From contig OY759223.1 in NCBI GenBank assembly GCA_963662175.1, positions 11,324,249 through 11,388,248 of the forward strand: 64,000 nucleotides of DNA, in the 5' to 3' direction. Each line of letters opens with the position of its first letter. The stretch's first letter is position 1. The translations under genes and the position numbers were made by a program. Source of the stretch: Aradus depressus (lineage: Eukaryota; Arthropoda; Insecta; Hemiptera; Aradidae). Below, piece by piece: positions 35,201 through 40,339 of the stretch. Under the pieces are notes generated by a model. That model searched no databases and had not been told where the DNA came from. It saw only the letters and a program-made list of their open reading frames with translations.

Positions 35201-37689
35201 AACAATAATATTAAAAACATTTTTTTCAAAAATATACCTTATTATATCAATTATAGTATAGTGAAAACGGGAAAATATAAAAAAATATATTTAAAGATTG
35301 TTCAATAAACCGAATATTCTACAAATTATGTTTATAAAATTAATTATCCTTTCATTTAATTCTTGTACTCTAGATAACACATAGTTGAAAGAGGTTTTTA
35401 TTTCAATTTTAGTATTTATTTAATATTTATATTGCAGATCACGGCTTATTCAAAGTGGGACCATATAACCAATCTTATCAACGCCAGTAAAGACCCCGTC
35501 GTCCTCAACAGGTCATCCTCTATAAATACGAAAAACTGTTTTGGACCCAGCTATTGTTATGGCTACAAGGATTTCATCTTTGAGGTAAGTTTGATTTTTT
35601 TCGCTCTCCCTAGAGAACCAGGTTTGGTTGAGCATCAGTAGGTGCTGTCTTAGTCAGCAACTTTTGGATCGTTGTACACAATTCCATGTCGATATCATTA
35701 CATTGGTATTTATTGGATTTAATTACATCCCTTACAAAGGGAAGCTGCAGGTCATTGTGAAGAATATCATTTGAAACGTAGAATGGAGCTTTTGTGATTT
35801 TACGCAGGATACGGGATTGTAGGGTTTGGATTCTATAAGAATTCGAAGGTTCAGTTGAGCCACAGAATTCAGCTCCATACGCCCATATTGGCTTCAATAA
35901 TTGGTTGTAAATGTGTCTAAAAGTCGTAATAAGAGTGTGTATCGTTGATTAAGTTCTTGTTTTTTAAGTCTAGTATGAGGATTATAAGAAAATAAATCAA
36001 GTATATCCGTTTATTCTTGAGGCAAAGGTAAGGAAATAAGTGTTATATCCTTTATAACTGTGTGTGTTTACCTTCTGAGCTCAAGAACGTGGGTTCGAAA
36101 CCCGACCGAGGCCCTTAGACTTTTTTATCTGGGAGGTAAAATAAACTTAAGCACGCCGTCCTTCGGATGGGACGTTAAGCGATGGTCCCGAGCCTGTACG
36201 ATGTCAGGTACTCGTTAAAGACCCCTATCCTAGGTGAATAAAAATTTAGGTTAGGCAAAATTTAGCACTCCCATAGTAGAGTCGGGCTCATGTCCACCAG
36301 AGTGACGAAAGAGCTCTCTGGTACTAGGCGATATGACCTCGTAGTTAAAGCCCGGGCTTGAGTCATAAAACCTAACCTAACCTAACCTCCTTTATAACTT
36401 TGTCTTCGTATGCTATGGGTCTGGCTAGTTTTATTTTCCTCTGGAGAAGATTTTTTTGCCTAGGACCGTTTCCCTTTCTTCTAGATTTCAAATCTTCTTG
36501 CCAAAGGGTTTCAGTAAATTCAATTGTAATCATTTCTAAGAAATTACCTTGAAGTTTTGCATAATCATTGGCCTTTCTGAGATTTGTAAATGCTCTATGA
36601 ACCATAAAATAGGTGTAATTAAACCAAGCTTTCAGATGATAAAACTGGGGTTTGACCAAAGGTGTTAGATCAATGATATTCTCCAATGTTCTAGAGGTTC
36701 GTCTGTATAGACGGAATGACTGAAGAGATCTTTCAGTGAAATGACTTTTTGGTAAATGTCTTAGAAGACCGTCCATAAGAAGAAATATTTCAGTTCCTTC
36801 AGTTTTATTAAATGTATTCTCAATAAGAGTTTCAGGAAACCATAAATTTGGTGAGTTCCAATAGCCGTGATCACACCAAAGCCATAAACTATAAATGAAC
36901 ATATTTTGGGATTTGCTATGTTTTGATGAAAATATTAAGGATTTCGAGTTGAACCGCCTCCTTCGTTGTTGTTCTTGGATTTTTACAGAAATTTTGAAAG
37001 AAAGCAAAATCTATAGTCGGGCGACCTCGTTATATTACAGACGGAATTAAAGCGGTCGCCAGATCACAGATTTTTGTAAATTTTTTGTATAATTCCTGAA
37101 AAAAATCCGAAGTAAAGCTTGTGTTGCAGTAAATTGTTCCGACGGTCCTTTCCTCAGATTTGGTGTTTTGTTAACTTTAGATACATGATATTATATACTT
37201 TTTTTCCGAAGTTGAGTTTTTTTGTTTATTTTAAACTATTTTTTTTTTTTATCGAACACCATGAGCACGACGTTCTTCCAATGGGACATTAAGCGATGGT
37301 CCCGAGCCTGTACGATGTCAGGTACTCGTTAAAAACCTCTACTCTACGTGAATAAAAAATCTAGGGTTGGCAATATTTAATATCTTATAGTAGAGAGCGA
37401 CGAAAGAGCGCTCTGGTAGTAGGCGATACGACCCCTAATTAAAGCCCGGTCATGACTCACAAAATATAACTATCTAATCTCCTACTACATGATATTTTCT
37501 ATTTATTTTTTTAAAAGTATAAAACGTCCTGTTTATCAGCATTTTATTTTTATATATTAAATGTTATTTTTATATATTAAATTATATTTTTATACATTAT
37601 ATTTTTTTTTTATGTATTATATTTTATTTTAGGTTATGCCGAACAACCATATAGCTTCAGTGACCATCTGGAGATGTGACGAAGTGTGA
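17153..37689 (+). CDS. PHAF1: PHAF1 homologue (UPF0183/C16orf70), complete, 11 coding exons
   Basis: PHAF1 acts with BCAS3 at the phagophore in autophagy. Eleven exons join in phase with GT/AG borders: 17153-17219, 20631-20713, 27204-27287, 27416-27459, 29256-29403, 30037-30193, 31382-31593, 32666-32748, 33824-33908, 35438-35584, 37633-37689. That is 1167 bases, 388 residues plus stop; the human protein is about 422. Recognisable blocks, in order: LSLEVEPERAL at the start, then [95 protein letters not shown] and NNHIASVTIW near the end. The middle loop (exons 6-7) is shorter than in vertebrates. No frameshift or stop is seen, so the gene looks functional. Introns make up 94% of the span and hold SINEs, Penelope-like repeats, LINE fragments and two minus-strand coding units. 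The assignment rests on remembered family sequence. Confidence 0.95.
17220..18560. other. PHAF1 intron 1, left part
   Basis: Very AT-rich intronic DNA with homopolymer runs; no repeat family or coding signal recognised. Confidence 0.5.
18565..18895 (+). pseudogene. Penelope-like element 3' end: GIY-YIG fragment plus hammerhead-like tail
   Basis: The plus frame reads RTNNTLFKHLNNTKDK and then, across several stops and frameshifts, a GIY-YIG endonuclease start (VGFTN..VVLVI in place of a GVY..LVYVGQTG pattern) and an 'AQHVRKQTPI' end. This is the C-terminal region of PLE proteins, which pair a reverse transcriptase with a GIY-YIG nuclease. Directly after it (about 18854-18890) comes a degenerate copy of the 'ggtaGNAAtaccgaaagtact' motif described elsewhere, so that motif belongs to the PLE terminal repeat. 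Confidence 0.72.
18896..19735. other. PHAF1 intron 1, AT-rich middle
   Basis: No gene or repeat family recognised; many A/T runs. Confidence 0.45.
19740..20400 (-). pseudogene. Jockey-like LINE reverse-transcriptase C-terminus, duplicated
   Basis: The minus frame at 19925-20167 reads 'KRLTWELSTHK', 'ELSCAKSSNIKRIQSFQTKV' and 'SNLTLHNNLKVPSVTD', the end of the ORF2 protein in Jockey LINEs. A second, more decayed copy of the same region follows at about 20190-20400 ('gcaagcggtaaagtagttcaa' repeats 'gcaagcggtaaattagttcaa'). Positions 19740-19925 are the 3' end of the first copy. Confidence 0.75.
20631..20713 (+). CDS. PHAF1: PHAF1 exon 2
   Basis: Acceptor TTTATTTCAG, donor GTATGT. It completes the split Gly codon and ends in phase 0 with QVVYSEA. 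Confidence 0.95.
20820..20886 (+). repeat. CTTCCCC-end MITE, 3' fragment
   Basis: Contains 'aaagcatgaaattctggtga' and 'cgtatagctggggaa', the 3' end of the MITE, directly against a SINE. Confidence 0.6.
20887..21176 (-). repeat. tRNA-derived SINE in PHAF1 intron 2
   Basis: Minus-strand copy with 3' end at 20887 and B-box region near 21150 ('gggttcgaaacacgg' on the minus strand). The head is cut at about 21176, so the A box is missing. Confidence 0.8.
21180..21728. other. PHAF1 intron 2, AT-rich
   Basis: A minus-strand open frame at 21374-21700 has some non-random look, with TTTTAG acceptors near 21530 and 21710, and its first frame could follow the nested gene. That gene has its own in-frame stop at 24644, so I do not call an exon here. 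Confidence 0.35.
21730..21962. repeat. CTTCCCC-end MITE fragments in opposite orientations
   Basis: 21740-21885 matches the MITE middle on the plus strand ('tcgggagttattgtggtttt', C-rich run, 'aataggtgtcgtccttagag'). 21890-21960 is its complement ('ttttcagccaaatcggccaa'). Together they look like a partly palindromic rearranged copy. Confidence 0.6.
21965..22484 (+). repeat. tRNA-derived SINE, one full and one headless copy in tandem
   Basis: A full head and body (21965-22270, with 'ggtagctcagtggtatgcgtg' and 'gggttcgaaaa') runs straight into a second body starting at 'acttcggatgggacgttaag' (22276) and ending 'cataaaacctaacctaa' (22484). The dimer could come from unequal exchange or from template switching during retrotransposition. 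Confidence 0.8.
22500..22960. other. Intronic stretch with a GC-box-like site
   Basis: Less AT-rich than its surroundings. It contains 'gtgggcggggcc' (22670-22681), resembling a GC box. No ORF supports a first exon on either strand, so I list it only as a possible regulatory stretch. Confidence 0.25.
22962..23685 (+). repeat. CTTCCCC-end MITE, one copy followed by a partial copy
   Basis: The first copy ends 'tgtggggaagta' (about 23457) and has an altered start ('atacttctctatatc'). A second begins within 30 bases ('aatacttccccaaaacgaat', about 23486) and is cut at about 23685. Confidence 0.65.
23870..24347. repeat. Penelope-like foldback (family B) around a family A piece
   Basis: Arms 23870-24075 and 24147-24347 are near-perfect inverted copies carrying 'gacctgacgatggtgtgagg' and 'ccgaaaccggtagtttt'. 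The 70-bp centre contains a different family's motif ('gggagtactttcggtatttc', 24091-24123, minus strand). The arms also share 'ttcacaatatctctgcaa', seen beside PLE coding remnants near 45060. Inverted terminal copies are a known habit of PLEs. Confidence 0.7.
24259..24297 (+). ncRNA. Hammerhead-like motif (family B), best copy
   Basis: AAGAC (24259-24263), CUGACGA (24264-24270), one extra U, a short stem GGU/GCC (272-274 with 280-282), GAAA (283-286), the palindrome ACCGGU (286-291), A at 292, then GUUUU (293-297), which can pair with AAGAC over five bases. The order is that of a type I hammerhead with a minimal helix III that can form only between two molecules. The extra U before helix II is not in the standard core. 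A mirrored copy lies at about 23934-23972. Confidence 0.4.
24411..24600 (+). repeat. Tandem repeat, 73-bp unit, about 2.5 copies
   Basis: 'ctcatttattcatagtaca' starts at about 24411, 24484 and 24557, giving a 73-base period. It lies just beyond the stop codon of the nested minus-strand gene, in what would be its 3' untranslated region. Confidence 0.75.
24644..26204 (-). CDS. Nested membrane protein gene, last three exons, not recognised
   Basis: Three minus-strand exons join in phase: 26070-26204 (44 codons, donor GTAAAC), 24797-24950 (50 codons, acceptor CCTATAG, donor GTGAAT) and 24644-24725 (acceptor TTACTTAG, stop TAG at 24644-24646). The joined part is about 122 residues. The first exon has 'EALEEIVGLCRKKIISEL' and ends FLPPG. 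The second has a charged stretch (EQPPEERWKRDAGNVPDKR), then one hydrophobic span IYIGFVICALLILINFLFMY and CICQMYNR. The third is a short basic tail ending KPTKPRIQAGR. The basic residues before the span and the short tail fit a single-pass membrane protein. Exon 26070-26204 opens in phase 1, so upstream exons exist; I could not place them. It lies wholly inside PHAF1 intron 2 on the opposite strand. I do not recognise the family. Confidence 0.6.
25190..25300 (-). repeat. Penelope-like fragment (family A)
   Basis: Minus-strand copy of the 'ctgaagatggtaccaatacc' motif followed by 'gaaagtagtcc' (about 25242-25276) and the 'ttgtgaaatag' flank. It is a single arm in the intron of the nested gene. 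Confidence 0.65.
25660..25986 (-). repeat. tRNA-derived SINE, full head
   Basis: Minus-strand copy from the head at 25986 ('gagggcgccggtagctcagt') to the 'gactcatgc' 3' end at 25660. The CCTAA tail is lost. It sits in the intron between two exons of the nested gene. Confidence 0.85.
26210..26790. other. PHAF1 intron 2, AT-rich; possible upstream exon of the nested gene
   Basis: On the minus strand a short ATG frame runs into a GTAAGG donor near 26395, but its phase does not fit the next exon of the nested gene, so it is not called. Nothing else is recognised. Confidence 0.3.
26792..27000 (+). repeat. tRNA-derived SINE, 5'-truncated
   Basis: Starts in the body ('gaggacgccgtccttcggat') and runs to 'catgagtcataag'; head and tail are missing. 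Confidence 0.75.
27030..27115 (-). repeat. Tail of the second SINE subfamily
   Basis: The complement of the 'cattggatgcttaggtccc' tail found at about 2985 and 3740, here followed by 'tgtacacaccagccctccc' on the minus strand. Confidence 0.6.
27204..27287 (+). CDS. PHAF1: PHAF1 exon 3
   Basis: Acceptor TTTCAG, donor GTAAAT; exactly 28 codons, NPLSKDLEINLRHDGIRLKF onward. Confidence 0.95.
27416..27459 (+). CDS. PHAF1: PHAF1 exon 4 (44-base short exon)
   Basis: Acceptor TTTGCAG, donor GTATGA. EIEIYNLQLVQLSYG corresponds to the vertebrate VIEVCDLTKVKLKYCG segment. Confidence 0.93.
27486..27691 (-). repeat. tRNA-derived SINE, 3' two-thirds
   Basis: Minus-strand copy from the 3' end ('gtagttaaaccctgg' region, 27510) to the body ('taagtatgccattctt', 27690). 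It starts 27 bases after PHAF1 exon 4. Confidence 0.7.
27694..27831 (+). pseudogene. Orphan coding-like fragment, 43 codons then stop
   Basis: A plus frame codes 'INSEEEAVKFLQIFENVQSE' and 'FCVNGMAAKFSFVPPMKWE' before TAA, with normal-looking amino-acid use in an otherwise AT-rich intron. It begins exactly at the edge of a SINE fragment. No splice sites frame it, and I do not recognise it. It may be a piece of a transposase or a captured gene fragment. Confidence 0.3.
27893..28160 (+). repeat. Tandem repeat, 88-bp unit, three nearly identical copies
   Basis: 'agctactgttgttaatttt' starts at 27897, 27985 and 28073, an exact 88-base period; I saw no differences between units apart from the edges. 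Such uniformity points to recent expansion. Confidence 0.88.
28165..28870. other. PHAF1 intron 4, unclassified
   Basis: 28180-28640 is less AT-rich and looks like degraded element DNA, with a GC-richer end at 28490-28640. I cannot place it in a family. The minus frame at 28378-28572 has no supporting signal. Confidence 0.3.
28880..29192 (+). repeat. tRNA-derived SINE copy next to an inverted head fragment
   Basis: 28880-28917 is an isolated head on the minus strand. 28937-29192 is a plus-strand copy with head 'gagggcgccggtagctcaga', a shortened body and the 3' end 'ccatgactcacaataact'. The two heads face away from each other across 20 bases. Confidence 0.72.
29256..29403 (+). CDS. PHAF1: PHAF1 exon 5
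   Basis: Acceptor TTTTTTAG, donor GTTGGT. It contains the highly conserved FGATTPGKY and [12 protein letters not shown]. Confidence 0.95.
29410..30036. other. PHAF1 intron 5, with a probable LINE 3' end
   Basis: 'aataatctttattctgggac' and 'ctttcgtcccctaagaat' at about 29735-29775 read on the minus strand as a LINE-like 3' end with an AATAAAG signal. Positions 29520-29700 are less AT-rich but not recognised. Confidence 0.35.
30037..30193 (+). CDS. PHAF1: PHAF1 exon 6
   Basis: Acceptor TTGTAG, donor GTAAGC; 52 codons plus one base. It covers the variable loop, with PPLFLNSTEVYVNGLTV. Confidence 0.92.
30209..30431 (+). repeat. tRNA-derived SINE, diverged
   Basis: Head 'gagctccggtagctcagag', B-box region 'gggttcaaaac', body with internal deletions, 3' end 'gttaaagcctgggcatga'. 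It begins 15 bases after PHAF1 exon 6. Confidence 0.72.
30440..30980. other. PHAF1 intron 6, unclassified
   Basis: AT-rich sequence. 30630-30960 looks like decayed element DNA with phrases such as 'tgaatattttggaaa', not assigned to a family. No gene seen. Confidence 0.35.
30985..31265. repeat. Penelope-like foldback (family B), compact
   Basis: Two inverted arms (about 30985-31137 and 31166-31265) meet over a short 'ctagtctagtctag' spacer. Each carries the motif 'gacctgacgatggtgtaagg', 'ccgaaac', and 'ggtagtta' in one arm. An AT microsatellite lies inside each arm. It is the same family as 23870-24347, which shares the flank 'aatattgtctattcc'. Confidence 0.75.
31382..31593 (+). CDS. PHAF1: PHAF1 exon 7
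   Basis: Acceptor GTTGCAG, donor GTATGT. It holds the best-conserved family block, [16 protein letters not shown], then [11 protein letters not shown]. Confidence 0.96.
31600..32115 (-). pseudogene. Non-LTR retrotransposon fragment, C-terminal end
   Basis: The minus frame at 31623-31859 reads 'LLWTGHVEKHGSQTVVGSI', then 'GVRSRGKRLRRIDLKKNA', the 'GHV(x)R..RSRGRP' pattern found at the end of many LINE polyproteins. The sequence up to about 32115 continues the same coding region with frameshifts. It starts 7 bases after PHAF1 exon 7, on the opposite strand. Confidence 0.65.
32120..32660. other. PHAF1 intron 7, right part
   Basis: No feature recognised; moderately AT-rich. Confidence 0.4.
32666..32748 (+). 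CDS. PHAF1: PHAF1 exon 8
   Basis: Acceptor TTACTTAG, donor GTAAGT; codes [20 protein letters not shown] and PGHYNFN, splitting an Ile codon. Confidence 0.96.
33135..33290 (+). repeat. Second SINE family, tRNA-like, plus-strand copy
   Basis: 'gggggccatggtggccgtg', then 'ggtctcaccatggtttg', the B box 'gggttcgaatcccgtccgg', then 'gagttttatttcgtagatag' and 'ccatggatgtcgtaaat'. It matches 5965-6093. The 3' end runs into an A-rich tract at about 33297. Confidence 0.72.
33551..33805 (+). repeat. AT-rich tandem repeat, 32-bp unit, 7-8 copies
   Basis: Units of 'attattaatattttctattt' plus 'tattcaatgaat', with one- or two-base variants. It ends about 18 bases before the splice acceptor of PHAF1 exon 9 and overlaps the region where the branch point should be. 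Confidence 0.85.
33824..33908 (+). CDS. PHAF1: PHAF1 exon 9
   Basis: Acceptor TTTTTACAG right after an AT-rich tandem repeat, donor GTGAGA. It codes YHRCEFLINLL followed by a lysine-rich insert. Confidence 0.93.
33950..34590 (+). pseudogene. Jockey-like LINE, reverse-transcriptase C-terminus and 3' end
   Basis: The plus frame 33953-34456 codes 'VRYLGLHLDRRLTWTTHIK', 'LSLENKLNIYSTILKSIW', 'RLQSIKSIIPRHIADARFYV' and 'SNLTLYNDLNIPF', the standard end of Jockey ORF2. After the coding end come 'caggactagcctggactcc' and 'aaatgttatgccgttgtaaa', then 'aataaataaa'. Position 560-680 holds a second copy of this 3' end. Confidence 0.82.
34856..35174 (-). repeat. tRNA-derived SINE, diverged
   Basis: Minus-strand copy with the head at 35174 ('gagagcgccggtagcttaga'), a decayed B-box region, a normal body and a shortened 3' end near 34856. 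Confidence 0.75.
35438..35584 (+). CDS. PHAF1: PHAF1 exon 10
   Basis: Acceptor ATTGCAG, donor GTAAGT; 49 codons with YSKWDHITNLINAS and FGPSYCYGYKDFIFE. Confidence 0.95.
35610..35985 (-). pseudogene. Jockey-like LINE reverse-transcriptase fragment
   Basis: The minus frame 35610-35897 codes 'KPIWAYGAEFCGSTEPSN', 'YRIQTLQSRILRKITKAPFY' and 'VSNDILHNDLQLPFVRD'. 35898-35985 continues it upstream in shifted frames ('RLKKQELNQRYTLLLRLL'). It starts 25 bases after PHAF1 exon 10. Confidence 0.8.
36011..37007 (-). CDS. Unrecognised ORF in PHAF1 intron 10, interrupted by a SINE
   Basis: An open frame of 211 codons runs from 37007 to the SINE edge at 36372. It has balanced amino-acid use with aromatic-rich stretches (HLKAWFNYTYFMVHRAF) and a basic C-terminal part (SRRKGNGPRQKNLLQRKIKL), unlike the random AT-rich ORFs nearby. 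The complement of the SINE's CCTAA tail supplies the present stop. With one copy of the target duplication, the original frame would run 12-13 codons further, to a stop at 36011-36013. Upstream (37010-37150) coding-like sequence continues in another frame, so the 5' part is frameshifted or this is the last exon of something longer. A retrocopy, a domesticated element gene or a viral insertion are all possible. I do not recognise the family. Confidence 0.45.
36060..36387 (+). repeat. tRNA-derived SINE inside a minus-strand ORF, with target duplication
   Basis: An exact 12-base duplication TCCTTTATAACT flanks it (36048-36059 and 36388-36399). The tRNA-like A-box part is missing, but the B box 'gggttcgaaacccgaccg' is perfect, and the copy ends with three CCTAA units. 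Low divergence and the intact duplication mark a young insertion. Confidence 0.92.
37256..37460 (+). repeat. tRNA-derived SINE, 5'-truncated
   Basis: Starts in the body ('gagcacgacgttcttccaat') and ends 'cccggtcatgactcacaaaa'. It lies 170 bases before PHAF1 exon 11. Confidence 0.75.
37633..37689 (+). CDS. PHAF1: PHAF1 exon 11 and stop
   Basis: Acceptor TTTTAG; VMPNNHIASVTIWRCDEV then TGA at 37687-37689. It ends a few residues after the conserved HIASVT block and lacks the longer vertebrate tail. Confidence 0.93.
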   Translation, partial: VMPNNHIASVTIWRCDEV

Positions 37690-38340
37690 CAGATTCTTCT
37701 TTCTCGTTGTCAGGGTATTTCTTCGTTTTTATATATGTTATTTATGTAAATAGTATGTATGTATAATTAATTAATATTTTCAGTATATAACTATGGTATA
37801 TATAGTCAGATGACTGTTTTTGAGGATCTCAATAGTGTTTTTTTTTTTTTTTGGATCACAAGATAATTTTCCAATCATGTACATAGGCTAGTGTGAATAG
37901 TTTGACTTTTTTTTGAAGGAAATTTTATAAATTTTTTTATGTACTTTATGGTAAGTTTTTTAAAAAAAAAAACTAATTTGTTCTTTACTAAGATTTGGAA
38001 CTTACGACTTATCAAAAATTTGAATTATTGGCGAGGTTGCATAATGATCATTGGAAGATTGTCGCTCTTTTGCAGTGATGTGCATAAATGAATCTGAGTA
38101 TAGTATTTTGTCCATTTGTTTACTAATTTATTTTCTCACACTTGAGATTGGCATTGCTTCTCTAGGGCTGAAGAGAAATAATCCTGTTGTTGAGTTTTTG
38201 AAAAATAAATTTACTGTTGAGAAAAAATAGACAAAATGATGTCTACTTTTTATTCATGATCATAATTTTATGATACATTGTTTTTCTTTATTTTTGCTTA
38301 AAGTAGGCGTTGTGTGGAACGAACTTTAGTTGTGCTAAAA
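37690..38340 (+). other. Probable PHAF1 3' untranslated region and flank
   Basis: Follows the PHAF1 stop. It contains T runs and several AATAAA-type signals (for example near 38203), any of which could end the transcript. No repeat family recognised up to 38340. Confidence 0.4.
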
Positions 38341-38361
38341 ATTGGTGAATCACTGACAATG

Positions 38362-38775
38362 TACTTCCCCAGTACGAATTAATCAATCAACTTTTCGCTC
38401 CCCTCCACAACCAGTCGACCATTTGCGCTAATATTCAGTAGTTAACTTACATAGGTGCTCCTAAATCCTCATACTAAATTTTGTGTCGATAAATTCATTA
38501 CAGTGTTAGTTAGTCATTACAGAGTTTTTGAGTTAAGCCTCCCCCTTAATTCCCCACATTCCCTTCTGCCGATTTGACTGAAAATCAATAAGTATCATCC
38601 TCGTATTCTGAAAACACATATGAAAATTCATGTCAATATGTTCATTCTACCGGGAGTTACCGTGTTCACTTTTTTTTTTTCATGTTTGGATTCAGAAAGT
38701 CGGAAAACATAAACTCTTCATCGATTTTTTTGCCGATTACATAACTTCGACTATACTTCGTATTACTGGGGAAGT
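38362..38775 (+). repeat. CTTCCCC-end MITE, best full-length copy
   Basis: Begins 'tacttccccagtacgaatta' and ends 'tattactggggaagta', 414 bp, with TA at both ends. The inverted termini CTTCCCCAG/CTGGGGAAG and TA suggest a Tc1/mariner-related non-autonomous element. Internal marks include 'ccgggagttaccgtg' and 'ttgccgattacataacttc'. The plus ORF over its 3' half is chance. Confidence 0.8.
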
Positions 38776-38897
38776 AGAACACAATCATCGATTCATTTAT
38801 GACCATCACTGCACTTTTGGAGTACACTTCTTCCAGGTTCTGACATTGCGAAAGAATGCAACGTATGTTCATCCAAAATGTTACTTCAACTTTATCA

Positions 38898-39097
38898 CCT
38901 AAATTACTTGTCTATAATGTAACAGGTGATATGACAATGATTTTTAAAACCAATACAAGTAACTCAGAAGTAACATGTCACTCTATTGACCACATAAATT
39001 ACTTGTCTATAATGTAACAGGTGATATGACAGTGATTTTTTTAAACCAATACAAGTAACAGAAGTAGGTAACATGTCACTCTATTGACTTTCCTCTT
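38898..39097 (+). repeat. Tandem duplication, about 98-bp unit
   Basis: 'aaattacttgtctataatgt' occurs at about 38902 and 38997, followed in both by 'aacaggtgatatgaca' and ending 'acatgtcactctattgac'. The copies differ by a few small indels. Confidence 0.8.
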
Positions 39098-39099
39098 GT

Positions 39100-39600
39100 T
39101 TTCAACATTCATTGTCATCAGTAATATTTTAGTGAAACTTCTGTTTTGAGGATAGGTTTTGTGACATATTTAAAATTATGCTCGTGTATTTCTAGGCTTT
39201 AAATTTTTATTTTAAAATATTGTGTCCGTTAATTTGTGTAAAATGTATTTTTCAATCGTTGTACATATCTGGTCGTTAAAATGATTGTATTATAACGTGA
39301 AGGATTATTTAGAATATTTTAGAACTATATTTTTGTTGAAGATATTGGATTGTTACGATGTTGTTTGCCTGTAATAATATTGATGGTACGTAACTTTACA
39401 AACAATTGTTATTAAGACCATTATCATTGAATGATCTTGTTAAATTTTAACATCTCATTTATAGTGTTGCCTAGATCAAATGTAATAATTTGTTAATAAA
39501 GAAAAGAAGGAAGGTATGCTTGCGATTGGAAGGCGCGGAGTGAGTAAGAAAGGCGGAACTCGAGTTTCTCCGGTGACTCCGTAACTCAATCACCGGCAAT
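39100..39600. other. Intergenic, no feature recognised
   Basis: AT-rich, with an AATAAAG at about 39496 that could be a distal poly(A) signal for PHAF1. Nothing else. Confidence 0.35.
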
Positions 39601-39601
39601 G

Positions 39602-39980
39602 TACTTCCCCAGAACGAGTTAATAAATTATTTTTTCGCTCCCTTTCCATAACCAGTCGAACGTTTGTGTTAATATGCAGCAGTACACTTACATGTCGATA
39701 AATTCATTACATCGGAAGTTATTAACATTTTTGAGTTAAGCCCCTTTGTCTTTAACCGATTTAGCTGAAAATCGATGGGTGTTGTCCTTACGGGGTTCTG
39801 GGTTCACATATAAAATTTCGTGTCGATACTATCGGGAGTTATCGTGTTTACAGACACACAGAGTGCATTTTTTTTCATATCTGGAACCCAGAGGTCTGAA
39901 GACATGAAATTCCGTTGAATACCCCAATCGAATTTTTGCACGATTACATAACTTCCTTAATACTTTGTATAGCTAGTAAA
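39602..39980 (+). repeat. CTTCCCC-end MITE copy
   Basis: Starts 'tacttccccagaacgagtta'; the 3' end is degenerate ('tttgtatagctagta'). Internal phrases match 38362-38775. Confidence 0.75.
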
Positions 39981-40029
39981 ATTTTGATGAGAGGGGTTGT
40001 TCTAAACTTATCTAAAACAGTAAGCTAAT

Positions 40030-40336
40030 GAGGGTAGCGTGTTAGCCTATTCAGCTCAAGATCGCGGGTTCGAAATCAGGCCGAGGCCCTTAGGTTTTCT
40101 ATTTGGGAGGTGTTAACCTTATTCTGAAGTAAGTTAACCTTATTCTGAAGCCACCAGATGATTTATTTTTTGTTTTAGTTAGTTATTGTGACTGAGTTTA
40201 TATTGCTTTCTAACAGAGCACTCTTTCGTCGCCCTGGGAGACATACACCCGACTCTACTATGAGAGTACTAAATGTTGTCTATCTTCTGGGTTTATTCAC
40301 TTAAGGACCATCGCTTAACGTCCCTTCGAAGGATTT
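40030..40336. repeat. tRNA-derived SINE: plus-strand head and minus-strand 3' part
   Basis: 40030-40112 is a head with 'gatcgcgggttcgaaatca' on the plus strand. 40175-40336 is the 3' half of another copy on the minus strand. A 20-base direct repeat ('gttaaccttattctgaag') lies between them. Confidence 0.68.
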
Positions 40337-40339
40337 TTT

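Noticed and set aside
38630..38902. 90-codon plus ORF and 68-codon minus ORF
   Set aside because: They cover the 3' half of the CTTCCCC-end MITE and are broken in its other copies.
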